Shown here: piece by piece, positions 11,747 to 23,859 of the stretch
Position numbering within the stretch: the stretch's first letter is position 1
Layout of the letters: every line of letters begins with the position of its first letter
Source of the DNA: Antennarius striatus
Lineage: Eukaryota; Chordata; Actinopteri; Lophiiformes; Antennariidae
Assembly (NCBI RefSeq): GCF_040054535.1
Contig: NC_090780.1
Location: 668,501-732,500, forward strand
Direction: 5' to 3'
Length of the DNA: 64,000 nt
Notes under the pieces: generated by a model
Told to the model about the DNA's origin: nothing
Databases searched by the model: none
Seen by the model: the letters and a program-made list of their open reading frames with translations, nothing else
Translations under genes and position numbers: made by a program

Positions 11747-11764
11747 AAACCTTTTTCCTCGGGC
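11747..11764. repeat. Right target-site duplication of the full-length RTE LINE
   Basis: Exact copy of the 18 bases at 8622-8639. Together they mark a single insertion event that has stayed intact at both ends. Confidence 0.9.
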
Positions 11765-14071
11765 GGTGTTTTGGACTCTTTCTTCTGGTCCAAAACGTTT
11801 AGCGGTTATGATTGGAGGTTTGTTTCTAGATTCTTAATCATTGTTTTGTATTCTGCTTCATCCTGTTTCTTTTTGTGTGGAATTCTGGTGAAACCAAATG
11901 ATGAGCCCTTCTCATGGGACTCCATAGAATCCAGTCCAAGAGCCTTGGAGGTACCCTGACCGCAGTCTGGTGAGACGATGGGACTGTTGTTTTGCTGGAC
12001 TGTAGTTCTCACAGATCACCAGCAGATGTCAGTCATTACACCACTCCCCGTGTCAAGGGCCACAAAATAAAGAGACAAACAGGTGGAAGAAAAAACCTCA
12101 TTGTTTACTTGTGTGATCTTCAGAATCTACTTTTGATCAGCTGTTAATAACCAAATGAGATGAGAACAGTTGGAACAGATCTGTCACAAATCTCATCCCA
12201 CAGAAGGACAAAGGTCACCAGTTCTGGGTTGATCTCAGTCGCTGAAGGTCAATATGGGAAGCTATCCAAACAGCTGGGAAGAACATTTGTATCTCCAGCT
12301 CCTTTGCTCAGGTATCACAGGTATAACACGTCAGTGTCACATGATGGAGACGCTGATGGACGTTCATGAGTGGATGAAGACGTTCAGGAAGTCATCATGG
12401 AAGTGATTTACGACGTCTTCTGAAACTGACAATTTGGGATTGTTGTCCTCCTGGAATGTCCAATGACGCCCACGTTTGGTCTTCCTCAGTGATGGTGAGA
12501 ATTCCCACAACTAGTGGAATCCATCATGTTTCACTGTTGGTGGTTTTCTTTACCAGCCAACACCCCCAAACCTCAGGGTCTCCTCTGGTGAAGGTCTTAG
12601 AGACACTAGGACTAAAGGTCGGTCTGTATTTTGGGGAGTGTTCTGTAGGTAATGAATTCATCTGTTCATGTATTTATCATCATGAATCCTTCAGTGAAAC
12701 CAGTCAAACTGGGATCGTAGTTAAAAACAGAATTAATTATCAGTCTCCAGATGTTCTGTCTCTGGTTGTTAGCAAATTGTTTTTGTTTTCAGCTTTTATC
12801 TTGCTTTGCTGGAAAAGGTTTAGTAAAAGTGTAAAATAGTAATGAATGCTGGAGATAGACAGTAATAGATTATTAGGAGCGTTTCTTCCTCTCGTCTGGT
12901 TCTTCTATCTGATGATCAGCGGCGGTGTGGAGTCGTCTGTCAGAGGAGATTCTAATCCCTTTCTCTCCTCAATGTGCCCTTAACTCTGCTGTGATCCAGC
13001 TGAGATTAAAGTATAATCCCCGTCAGCCCACTTCAGATCTGTCATTTCCTCGTCCGTCTGCGGGGCGACCTTGGAGTCAGCAGGTTTGGAAATTTTTCAA
13101 ATTTTTGGAAACAAATAACTCGTCATTTGTAATAATTACACAATTCAAAAAGACACATTGTTTGACATAATTTATCTAGAGCCGAGCACCCTTTAACAGT
13201 CAATGTACTACTCAGTTTATTCTCATTACTTTTCATGCATTTGCTTTACTTGATTTCCAGACATAATTTCCAAACAGCACCACTGTATAAAAGCTGATAA
13301 TTATATAATAATGTTACATTAGAGTTGTAAACATTCATTAGTGTGATTAAAGATAGGGTAAATCAGACTGAGCCCCTCCATCATGAATAAACAGGAAGAC
13401 AGATTTCAGAAGTATCTTGGAAGTTTATTTGAGAACTGCAAAGAAAAAGATTTGGAGACTAGAAGGACACATTTTCCTGTTCGCTGGTGCGAATAAATGT
13501 AGAATAAATTCACTGGAAATAGTGAATCCATTAAACCCCCCCGGCTGTTGTTAATAGTGTTGTCCTGTTTCACATCTGTATGTTCAATCTCAGCTCTGTG
13601 TGTCTTCTGTCTCTGAATCAACATCACACCCCGTCCCAAATGGTTTGACCCGAGGTGTGACGTCACACACACTTTCAAACCCGACGACGCCTTTTTTTAC
13701 AAACCAGCAGCAGATAAGAAGTCCAACCCCAAGACTCCATGAAGGAAACTGTATAATATCAAACTGAATATGAAATGATTTCTTAAAGATTTATTCTGAA
13801 CAAATGTGTAATGACGCTCCTTCACCACATGAGGGTGGTAAGGCTTCACTTAGTCGCTGAGGGTGTTTTACTGACGTGTTCTCTGATACACAGGAATTAA
13901 AATTAATCAAAAAAAAGTAACAAAAACAAAACAGCTGCAGCATTCTAACATACTATTCAGTTTGAAACTCAGGACACATTTTCAAGTGGAAATAAAAGAC
14001 AGACCAACAAATTAGCTTTCCTCATTATTTTTTCCCACTGCATTTAATAGCAAAACAATTTTCAAAGGGAC
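11765..14071. other. Gene-free stretch
   Basis: No coding exon could be supported. Frames near 12160-12840 are open for 70-130 codons but show no recognisable domain. They may be decayed transposon sequence, which I cannot assign. Confidence 0.4.
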
Positions 14072-15548
14072 ATTACACTATTACACTATTACACTATTAC
14101 ACTGTTACACTATTACACTATTACAGTGTTACACTATTACACTGTTACACCATTACACTATTACACTGTTACACTATTAGACTGTTAAACAATTACACTG
14201 TTACACTATTACACTGTTACACTATTAAACTATTACACTGTTGCACTGTTACACTATTACACTGTTACACTATTACACTATTACACTATTACACTGTTGC
14301 ACTGTTACACTATTACACTATTACACTGTTACACTATTACACTTTTACACTATTACACTGTTACACTATTACACTATTACACTGCTACACTGTTACACTG
14401 TTACACTATTACACTGTTACACTGTTACACTATTACACTGTTACACTATTACCCTGTTGCACTGTTACACTATAACACTATTAAACTGTTACACTATTAC
14501 ACTATTGCACTGTTACACTATTACACTGTTACACTATTAAACTATTACACTGTTGCACTGTTACACTATTACACTATTACACTGTTACACTATTACACTT
14601 TTACACTATTACACTATTACACTGTTACACTATTACACTATTACACTGCTACACTGTTACACTGTTACACTATTACACTGTTACACTGTTACACTGTTAC
14701 ACTATTACACTGTTACACTATTACCCTGTGCACTGTTACACTATTACACTGTTGCACTGTTACACTATTACACTATTACACTGTTACACTATTACACTTT
14801 TACACTATTACACTATTACACTATTACACTGTTACACTATTACACTATTACACTGCTACACTGTTACACTGTTACACTATTACACTATTACACTGTTACA
14901 CTGTTACACTATTACACTGTTACACTGTTACACTATTACATTATTACACTGCTACACTGTTACACTGTTACACTATTACACTGTTACACTGTTACACTAT
15001 TACACTGTTACACTATTACCCTGTTGCACTGTTACACTATAACACTATTAAACTGTTACACTATTACACTATTGCACTGTTACACTATTACATTGTTACA
15101 CTATTAAACTATTACACTGTTGCACTGTTACACTATTACACTGTTGCACTGTTACACTATTACACTATTACACTGTTACACTATTACACTTTTACACTAT
15201 TACACTATTACACTGTTACACTATTACACTATTACACTGCTACACTGTTACACTGTTACACTATTACACTGTTACACTGTTACACTGTTACACTATTACA
15301 CTGTTACACTATTACACTATTACACTGCTACACTGTTACACTGTTACACTATTACACTATTGCACTGTTACACTATTATACTATTACACTGTTACACTAT
15401 TACACTGTTACACTGTTACACTATTACACTGTTACACTATTACACTATTACACTGTTACACTATTACACTATTACACTGTTACACTATTACACTATTACA
15501 CTATTACACTGTTACACTATTACACTATTACGCTATTACACTATTACC
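14072..15548. repeat. 8-bp-unit satellite (TTACACTA / TTACACTG), about 1.5 kb
   Basis: About 185 tandem copies of an octamer alternating mainly between TTACACTA and TTACACTG, with occasional marker variants (TTGCACTG, TTTTACAC, GCTACACTG, ATAACACT, ATTAAACT). Because 24 bases are three units and eight codons, all three plus frames stay open (Leu-His-Tyr/Cys-Thr repeats). Marker variants recur in the same order 567 bp apart (for example at 14451 and 15018), so large blocks were duplicated after the octamer array formed. Confidence 0.97.
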
Positions 15549-15694
15549 CCAGCATGAACACTATGGGACCTCTTTACTTCAGGGAAAGGAGCCAATGTAA
15601 AGACCGTGTTTCAGTCATGTGACGCTTCGACTCCACCAATAGAATCCACTGAATTAAAGGTGAGTGGAGAGAGAAGAGTTAATGGGTGAGTCGG

Positions 15695-16635
15695 TCTGGG
15701 GGGGGGGGGTACCAGGAGGTGGTGATACTCTGGAAAATGTATTGGTTCAGTTGGAAAAACAGGTTGAAAAAAAGAGGAGCAGGAACATGTGGGGGGGGGT
15801 GTGGGGAGGTGTGGGGGGGGTGGGGAGGTGTGGGGGGTGTGGGGAGGTGTGGGGGGGGTGTGGGGAGGTGTGGGGAGGTGTGGGGGTGGTGTGGGGGGGC
15901 GCTCTGGCCTGTGGATGAACCCACCGGGGACTCTGCCTGGTGGGGTCATTCCAAGTTCAGGTCTTTCCCTCGCTGACTCTGCGAGAGTGGAGGAGCTGTC
16001 CACGGCTGGGGAGGGCCGCTCTTGACGGCCTCCGGCCCCCGCTGGGAGCCCCCCCGGGGGCCCTGTAACACAAACCTGCCTCGGGCAGGAGTTCTGTGGG
16101 TGTGTGGGGAATGAGGTCACAGCCTGGGTAAACACAGGTCATCCTGGGGGTGGGGGTGGGGGTAGGGGTGGGGGTGGAGGTGTGGGGGGGCACCTTCACC
16201 AGTAAATATTTGGCTGCAGTCAGATGGAGGTTTGTTTTTGAAGCTAGTCTCTGGAAAGTCTCATGTTACTGCCCCCCCCCCCCCCCACTCTGACAAAGAA
16301 ATAGCAAAGCAATGTAAAAACGTTGGGGGGGGGGTCACGCAGAGAAAAAACTCACTGAAATCGAAATTATGAAATGTGGGGTGAAACTTCAACCCCAGGT
16401 GGGGGTGCTAATGGGGCAGATGGGGGCTTTAGAGAGACAAATGAGGGACAATCTATCATTCCACACACAGACCAAACATCACGTCAGGGGGGGCCAACTC
16501 ATTAGGCCCAGCACACAGGCAGCACCGCGGGGGCCTCTGAGTGGATAAGTGGCCCCCCCATAATGTCAAGAGTAAAGCCTGTACCGGGGGGGGGGGGGGG
16601 GGCAGGGAGTTAATGAGATGACGGGTGGGGTGGGG
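15695..16635. repeat. Strongly G-rich (plus strand) tracts, incl. TGTGGGGAGG minisatellite
   Basis: 15789-15899 is a tandem array of TGTGGGGAGG/TGTGGGGGGG variants. 16146-16190 is (GGGGGT)n-like. C-runs and G-runs follow at about 16270-16287, 16324-16334 and 16586-16603. The plus strand has many closely spaced G4+ runs, the classical requirement for G-quadruplexes. No exon was recognised here. Confidence 0.85.
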
Positions 16636-16639
16636 GGCA

Positions 16640-18270
16640 GGGACACTAGATGGATGAGGTGTGTGTTCACCAACACGCCTCGCGTCACGATCAGGTGTTT
16701 CCCACAAGTCCCTGCTGTCAGGTGGACGAGCTGGACCGGGGGGTCAGAGGTCAACCCGTGGCTGACTCCTCCCCCTCACGTAGAGACCAGGATGACTCCG
16801 GTTTGGACTCAGCTGTGACTCTGACGGGGGAAACGTTGTGGTGATGTTCTCCAGAGGAGACCCAAGCAGCACGACCCCCTCACAACGACTCCCCAGGAGT
16901 CATTCATTCACACTCAGACCAGAACCAGCAGAACGTGTTCATCGTTCAGCCAATCGGGTTCATCTGATCAATAATCGGTTTAAACGGATGGAGATGCTGC
17001 ATTCCAACACGGTGTGGAGAAAACGTGTTGCTGCTCCGTGCACCAGGGAGGCGGGATTAAATATTCATGAGCCGTGAAAAGACGTTAAAAATGAAACACT
17101 GTCGAGCATGGTGACCATATAGGGGAAAGAAGGCCCGATGGTGTTGTGGTGAGTCCCACCATCCATATTAAATAGGGAGCTGCTGCTCTATGAGTGTACG
17201 ACCCCCAGGTCAGAGGAAATGCTCCTGTATGGAAAAACATTCCTGCATAGAAAACACTGAGGAAAAAGTTAAAATATTCATCAATGACTTTGATCCCTGT
17301 TGAATATTCATGAATCAGCGTTAATGAGGGTTCTCCTCTCAGTCCTGAAGGTGTCTGGTCTGGTCCAGCTTATTAACCCTGCTGGGTGGTGGGTAGTGGG
17401 GGGTGGGGCATGTGGCCAGTTTGACAGACACATGAACCCAAGTGGAGGCATACACAGTCCTCTATTATTATTGGATGTTGTTGTTGGCATGGAGACAGAA
17501 GCTCCAGTGTTGTGGTTGTTTCATTCAGTCGTGTGTTCTGTGGTCTGATCACAAACCCAATCCATCAGCAGAGAACTGAGGCGGTTCGTACGGTGAGCCT
17601 CTCTCTGATTGGATGATTTAACAAAACAAAACAGAGGAACTCAAGTAAAATATGTCAAGGTTGTGCTTCAGAACTGAATGTTCTCTCGAATGTCAGCCTA
17701 AAGAACAACAAGGTCAGAACCTGATCCTGATGGACATTTATGATGGTCTCCTTCCCTTTAGATCTAAAAGCTGCCCCTCATTCCGTCCTGCTGCCTTTAG
17801 ACTGACAATTCTTTGCAAAAACTTTTGTTCTCCACAAAGGCAATCATTCCTCAGCCCTGATAAGGACGTCCGTGTCTGGCTGGTGAAGACGGTTTGTCTC
17901 CTGAGCCAGTCTGGAGGACTTGTGGAGGTGCCAGCAGGCAGTTTGACAACGGTGTGATAGAAGCAGAAAGCAAAGCAGGAGGGCTGCTGAGGAAAAACAG
18001 GCAGATTGAGAAAAGTTGAGAGCAGAGGGAGTAGAGGGGTGAAGGGGGGCGGGGGGCAGACGGAGGATGAGGAGGAAGAGGAGGAGGCAGGAGGAGGCGG
18101 TGGGAGGAGGGAGCGGCTGTGTGTGAGTACAGGACCTCCCTGTGAACTGTGCAGTCGCGAGCCGGGTCATTGGGGCGAGGTTGTCAGAGCGTGCCTGAAA
18201 CAGTACACCCAGGGGTTCAGCCAGAGTTCACACACTCAGTGTGCAGGATCCGTGTCCCTCCATCAGCGCT
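16640..18270. other. Gene-free stretch ending in purine-rich tract
   Basis: No supported gene. The last part (about 18055-18115) is a polypurine run of GGAGGA/GAGGAA type that directly precedes the 34-bp minisatellite. Confidence 0.4.
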
Positions 18271-20134
18271 CACCAGCGTGCACCAGGAACACACTGTACA
18301 GGATCACCAGCGTGCACCAGGAACACACTGGGTACAGGATCACCAGCGTGCACCAGGAACACACTGGGTACAGGATCACCAGCGTGCACCAGGATAACAC
18401 TGAGTACAGGATCATCAACGTGCACCAGGAGCACACTGGGTACAGGATCACCAGCGTGCACCAGAAACACACTGGGTACAGGATCACCAGCGTGCACCAG
18501 AAACACACTGTACAGGATATCCAGCGTGCACCAGAAACACACTGTACAGGATCACCAGCGTGCACCAGAAACACACTGGGTACACGATCACCAGCGTGCA
18601 CCAGAAACACACTGTACAGGATCACCAGCGTGCACCAGAAACACACTGAGTACAGGATCACCAGCGTGCACCAGGAACTCACTGTACAGGATCACCAGCG
18701 TGCACCAGGAACACACTGTACAGGATCACCAGCGTGCACCAGGAACACACTGTGTACAGGATCACCAGCGTGCACCAGGAACACACTGTACAGGATTACC
18801 AGCGTGCACCAGAAACACACTGTACAGGATCACCAGCGTGCACCAGAAACACACTGTACAGGATCACAAGCGTGCACCAGGAACACACTGTACAGGATCA
18901 CCAGCGTGCACCAGAAACACACTGTACAGGATCACAAGCGTGCACCAGGAACACACTGTACAGGATCACCAGCGTGCACCAGGAACACACTGTACAGGAT
19001 CACCAGCGTGCACCAGGAACACACTGTACAGGATCACCAGCGTGCACCAGAAACACACTGTACAGGATCACCAGCGTGCACCAGGAACACACTGTACAGG
19101 ATCACCAGAACACACTGTACAGGATCACCAGCGTGCACCAGGAACACACTGTACAGGATCACCAGAACACACTGTACAGGATCACCAGCGTGCACCAGAA
19201 ACACACTGTACAGGATCACCAGAACACACTGTACAGGATCACCAGCGTGCACCAGGAACACACTGGGTACAGGATCACCAGTGTGCACCAGGAACACACT
19301 GGGTACAGGATCACCAACGTGCACCAGAAACACACTGTACAGGATCACCAGCGTGCACCAGGAACACACTGGGTACAGGATCACCAGAACACACTGTACA
19401 GGATCACCAGCGTGCACCAGGAACACACTGGGTACAGGATCACCAGAACACACTGTACAGGATCACCAGCGTGCACCAGAAACACACTGTACAGGATCAC
19501 CAGAACACACTGTACAGGATCACCAGCGTGCACCAGGAACACACTGTACAGGATCACCAGCTTGCACCAGGAACACATTGTACAGGATCACCAGCGTGCA
19601 CCAGAAACACACTGAGTACAGGATCACCAGCGTGCACCAGGAACACACTGTACAGGATCACCAGCGTGCACCAGGAACACACTGTACAGGATCACCAGCG
19701 TGCACCAGGAACACACTGTGTACAGGATCACCAGCGTGCACCAGGAACACACTGTACAGGATCACCAGCGTGCACCAGAAACACACTGTACAGGATCACC
19801 AGCGTGCACCAGGAACACACTGGGTACAGGATCACCAGAACACACTGTACAGGATCACCAGCGTGCACCAGGAACACACTGTACAGGATCACCAGCGTGC
19901 ACCAGGAACACACTGTACAGGATCACCAGCGTGCACCAGAAACACACTGTACAGGATCACCAGCGTGCACCAGAAACACACTGTACAGGATCACCAGCGT
20001 GCACCAGGAACACACTGTACAGGATCACCAGCGTGCACCAGAAACACACTGTACAGGATCACCAGCGTGCACCAGGAACACACTGTACAGGATCACCAGC
20101 GTGCACCAGGAACACACTGTACAGGATCACCAGT
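18271..20134. repeat. 34-bp-unit minisatellite, about 54 units
   Basis: Tandem repeat whose unit contains CACCAGGAACACACTGTACA followed by GGATCACCAGCGTG (34 bases). Variants are GGAAC/GAAAC, 2-base insertions giving CTGGGTACAGG, CTGAGTACAGG or CTGTGTACAGG (36-bp units), and truncated units in which CCAG runs straight into AACACACTG. The unit length is not a multiple of three and indels of 2 bp are frequent, yet plus frames stay open for up to 750 codons. That openness follows from the unit having no plus-strand stop in any frame and is not evidence of a protein. A block beginning near 18637 is repeated near 19603 (offset 966 bp). Confidence 0.97.
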
Positions 20135-21773
20135 GTACATCACACACATATGCAGAAGGACAAGATTAAAAGCAACAACAAACACACACAGATGCACTTG
20201 CATAACACGCAGTATGTTTCCACATCATCAGTGGTTCCATCGTGGGCCAATCGGATGAGCAAACAGCCTCTCATGCTGTCGCTCCATGCAGACTGTTTTC
20301 ATTGCGGTGTAAGAAAAGATTGTCCACAAACACACGCCACACACACATTGAGCAGGACGAAGGGCTCGTCTCGCGGCGCACACACATTGTGAAGGTGAGC
20401 GAGGGTGTGTGGAGCCAGAAACAACACAACCACCAGCAGCAGTGGAGCTGCAGAGAGAGAGAGAGATTGCCCTTAATCCCAGTCAGTGTGCTCTAACTGG
20501 GAGAGGCCACGAAGCCAGAATCCCCTCTGTGTGGCTCGGCTTTGTGGGAACGCTGTCGGCTCCACTCCCATTGAAGACTGGTTGGCCCATTGTCAAACCC
20601 AGAGCTTGACCTGGTGGTGAACCCAATTGTCAAACTTGCGGTGTAGTGTGGGACCTGGGTGGGGGAGGAGTGCGGTTTAGCTGACTGAGGCAAGTGTTTG
20701 TCATCTCTGAAGGACTCCTGCATAGTGATTCCATGTGTCTCACCTAATGTAGTAAAAATCTGTGCAACAGATTCTCACGTCGGAGCCGGTTACAGCGGAC
20801 GTGGAGATCCAGAACATCAGGAGTGTTCTATCATGTCATCAGAGTCCGTCTCGGCTGACGGTGACCACCCTCACCTCACCGACTCCTCGGTCTCGTGTGT
20901 CGCAGGAGGATTTGACGGACGGGCCCAGCTGTGGCAGTCAGGCGCCAGAGCGCCACGCCCCAGCAGTCCGAGGCAGACGAGGCCCAAACCCAGAACAATC
21001 CTCTCTTTGTGGATCTACTGGAAATCATCAGCGGCATCTAAATGACCGTAAGCTGCAGATACAAGCCAGATGTGGAAATTCCTCGGCGCAGTTCAATCCC
21101 AGTCCAGTCTGGCTCATCCAAGCCCAACAGCGGAGCAGTGGCAGGAAAGGGGGCGGGGGGGAGTCTAATCATTCAACAAATCAAAATCCAGCTAATTCAA
21201 AACAAGAGCCACAGTTTGGTCGCTGCACGGTCCAACTGTCCAACAGAGAAATGAGCAAAACTGCAGCTCTTTGATTGATGACTTTTGCAATTGGAAGCTA
21301 TTTTCAAGTAGTTGTCATCGCTTTGGTAAATGTGTTGTAACGTATTAGATGCAGCTGTGACACACATTAGTCTACACGTGATTCCTTCTTCTAACCCAAC
21401 TGCCCCCAGAACCCAAAAGCTAGATGAGTTGTGAAGAAGGTTTGAGGAAGACCATTGAAAACAGGTTCCCCCTGGAAGCTGGACCGAAGAAACATCTTCT
21501 GCGTCCATGTGTGGGACTCGTTTCATAGACTCAAGATGAATCTGACGTGATCAGATGGGAATTCATTTGCCCTTTTTATAGGCTAATTACAGTCGGCTAT
21601 GAACCGCCCCCCCACATTCTCACCCAACCTTTCACCTCTTGATCAGACCGTTACTCTGTTCTGCTTCTGTGTGACGGCTGCAAACATGACCGCCTCATTC
21701 CTCTCTTTCCATTGACTTCATAACACTGAACAACATGGAAGTGGAATCTGAACACATACACCCAACCCAAGGT

Positions 21774-21853
<80 letters not shown>

Positions 21854-22035
21854 GCACTGCTTTGCCTCCTACTCTCATGTGGCCTCTTCTACCTGGATGT
21901 TTTCCTTGTAGATGTCTCCGACTTGAAGAGCGTTCAGCTTTATATTTCCCAACTCTCTACTTTACAGACAGCGTTACAGAGGACCGTGTTTTTGTAGAGT
22001 GATCAACGGTGACCTCTGATGTCGAAGTCATACAA
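20135..22035. other. Gene-free stretch with a TG microsatellite
   Basis: No supported coding exon. It includes the (TG)n run listed separately. Open frames of 70-170 codons around 20700-21270 have no recognisable domain. Confidence 0.4.
21779..21852. repeat. (TG)n microsatellite, 37 units, uninterrupted
   Basis: Pure dinucleotide run of about 74 bases. Confidence 0.98.
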
Positions 22036-22044
22036 AGAAAAAAC

Positions 22045-22165
22045 TACAGTAATCCCTCGCTTATTCGCTCTTCAAGATACACGGCTTCACCTCTTGGTGG
22101 ATTTTAGTAGGTAGTCACATGATACCGTACACGCATTCTATTGGCTGACAGCATCTGGATGTGCG
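22045..22165 (+). mobile_element. Tc/mariner (Tigger-like) terminal fragment, copy 1
   Basis: Begins with TACAGTAATCCCTCGCTTAT, the type of terminus seen in Tigger-like Tc/mariner elements, followed by GGCTTCACCTCTTGGTGGAT and a segment ending near ATTGGCTGACAGCATC. The reverse complement of 22070-22165 matches 37845-37925 with few differences, showing a dispersed family. Only one end is present here; no transposase was seen. Confidence 0.55.
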
Positions 22166-22244
22166 CTGCCTTCCCAGATTCACGGAACGCAGTGAAACAA
22201 CCTTTCACACTCACCCCGACAGCCAGGAGTGACCAGGTCACCTC

Positions 22245-22395
22245 AGTTTCTGGAGGTGGCAGGAGGCTGGAGAACCCAGAGAGAACCCCCCAGACACGGG
22301 GAGAACACACAACCTCCACACAGACGGGAATCAAACCTGGAACCTTGTTGCTGTGAGGTGACAGCGCCACCTATAGAGCCACCATGACGCCCCAG
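22245..22395 (+). repeat. Dispersed teleost repeat, truncated copy (3' part)
   Basis: Contains the phrases GCTGGAGAACCCAGAGAGAA, ACACGGGGAGAACACA and GGAATCAAACCTGGAACCTT followed by GCTGTGAGGTGACAGCGCC. The same succession occurs at 29010-29100. I know this as a very common fish interspersed repeat but cannot name its family with certainty. Confidence 0.6.
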
Positions 22396-22399
22396 AGGT

Positions 22400-23590
22400 G
22401 TGTGCTTAGCTTTAATGGAGCAGAAGGAGGGTTGTTCTCTTGAGACGTGGAGGTTTTGAGTGTGAGTAGTGTTCAGATGTGAAGTGAACGCCGTGCTGAC
22501 TCAACCACTTAGAGAAGAGCTTCTCAGCTCTCCTGCAGCGCTCGATAACCCACATCCTCTCCTCCAACCCTCAGTAACAGCTCTCCAGAGGGATGCTTTC
22601 ATCCTGACACAAACTCTGTTTGGTCTGTTTCCATTTAACTAAGTTCAGGTGTAGTTCACCGAGGCCGCCAACTCCGATCATGTGACCTGCATGCAGGCTG
22701 TGGAGGATCTTTGGAGTGTAATGTAGCTGTGTGCTAGACGGGGAGAGATCTCTTAAGGGTACTATCAGATATTTTACGTATGCCAAAGAGATGTGCTTGA
22801 CATTTGATCTATTTTTATTTCTGTTAGTCTTATCTGTGCTTTGAGAGTTTAAGAGTCTACGACCGTCTCCTGCTTCCATGTGTCATAGTGAGAGCAGAGG
22901 AATCTGAGAAACTCTGGATGACCCTCTGATATCTGCTCTAGATTTCAGATGTGACTGCTGGGGGCTGGTGTCCTCCATCTAACCCCATTCAGTTCACCTT
23001 GAGGTGGGCCAGCAGAAAGACATGAGCCACAGAGTTCATTCCTGCTGTGACACTGTTGTGTAATCTGTGAGGAAGCTGCTCCGGGATATAAAGCCTTGCT
23101 GAGGCAGTGGTTGAGACTCAGTCATCTCAGTAATCTATATGTATGTTAAGACAAAATCAATCATATTATCAACCTAGTCAGATAGTTGTGATGTTTGCTC
23201 AGATATGTGCTTAATCATTAATGTAATTCCTTCATATATATTTAACTGTGCTTTAAAAGTTCATTCACTGTTCAGCTAGAATAATGGAGTCAGAAGACCT
23301 AAACTTACGTTCCTACTTGTGTTCAACACGATGTCCTGAGAGACCAATCAGCAGAAACCCTCCAATAGACAGTCAAACACATCAGGGTTGTTATTGTCTG
23401 TAGGAGGAGCAAAGATTCAGGTGAAAAAGTCTCCCTGAAAGACTAAAGTTCTTAGACTACTTTAGACTCTTGGTTCTTTAATGATTCCTCTTAGTAAGAT
23501 CTGAGTCCAGTGAATGAACCCACTACAGAGTTTATGTTTCATTTCATTCTGTCTGTTCAATAAACTTTATGTCTGGCTGAAATCTTTGAA
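22400..23590. other. Gene-free stretch
   Basis: No exon, repeat family or structured motif recognised on either strand. Confidence 0.4.
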
Positions 23591-23594
23591 ATTG

Positions 23595-23855
23595 TTCCAG
23601 ATATCCGAGGACCAGAGAGTTCTGGTCTGTTCCAGATATCTGAGGACTACAGAGTTCTGGTCTGCCCCAGGTATCTGAGGACCAGAGAGTTCTGGTCTGC
23701 TCCAGGTATCTATGGATTGAAGAGTTCTGGTCTGCTCCAGGTATCTATGGATTGAAGAGTTCTGGTCTGCTCCAGGTATCTGAGGACCAAAGACTTCTGG
23801 TCTGTTTCTGGTGTCTATGGATTGAAGAGTTCTGGTCTGCTCCAGGTATCTCTAC
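23595..23855. repeat. 35-36-bp-unit minisatellite, about 7 units
   Basis: Tandem units containing GAGTTCTGGTCTGCTCCAGG followed by TATCTGAGGACCA or TATCTATGGATTGA. Units differ at several positions, so the array is moderately old. Confidence 0.9.
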
Positions 23856-23859
23856 CCTG

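Noticed and set aside
14241-15622. Open frames of up to 441 codons, Leu-His-Tyr/Cys-Thr repeats
   Set aside because: They are an automatic result of an 8-bp repeat without stops on the plus strand. No start context, domain or splice signal supports a gene.
16740-16760. DR1-like GGGTCA-G-AGGTCA near 16740
   Set aside because: No gene nearby, and it lies in G-rich DNA where such matches are expected by chance.
18006-20258. 750-codon and 642-codon open frames with His-Gln/Thr-Gly-Ser repeats
   Set aside because: The 34-bp unit is stop-free in all plus frames and carries 2-bp indels, so openness is not constrained. No gene outside the array continues the frame.
22320-22350. tRNA B-box-like GGAATCAAACCTGG
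   Set aside because: No A-box or cloverleaf could be built around it; the same phrase recurs in the dispersed repeat at 29060.
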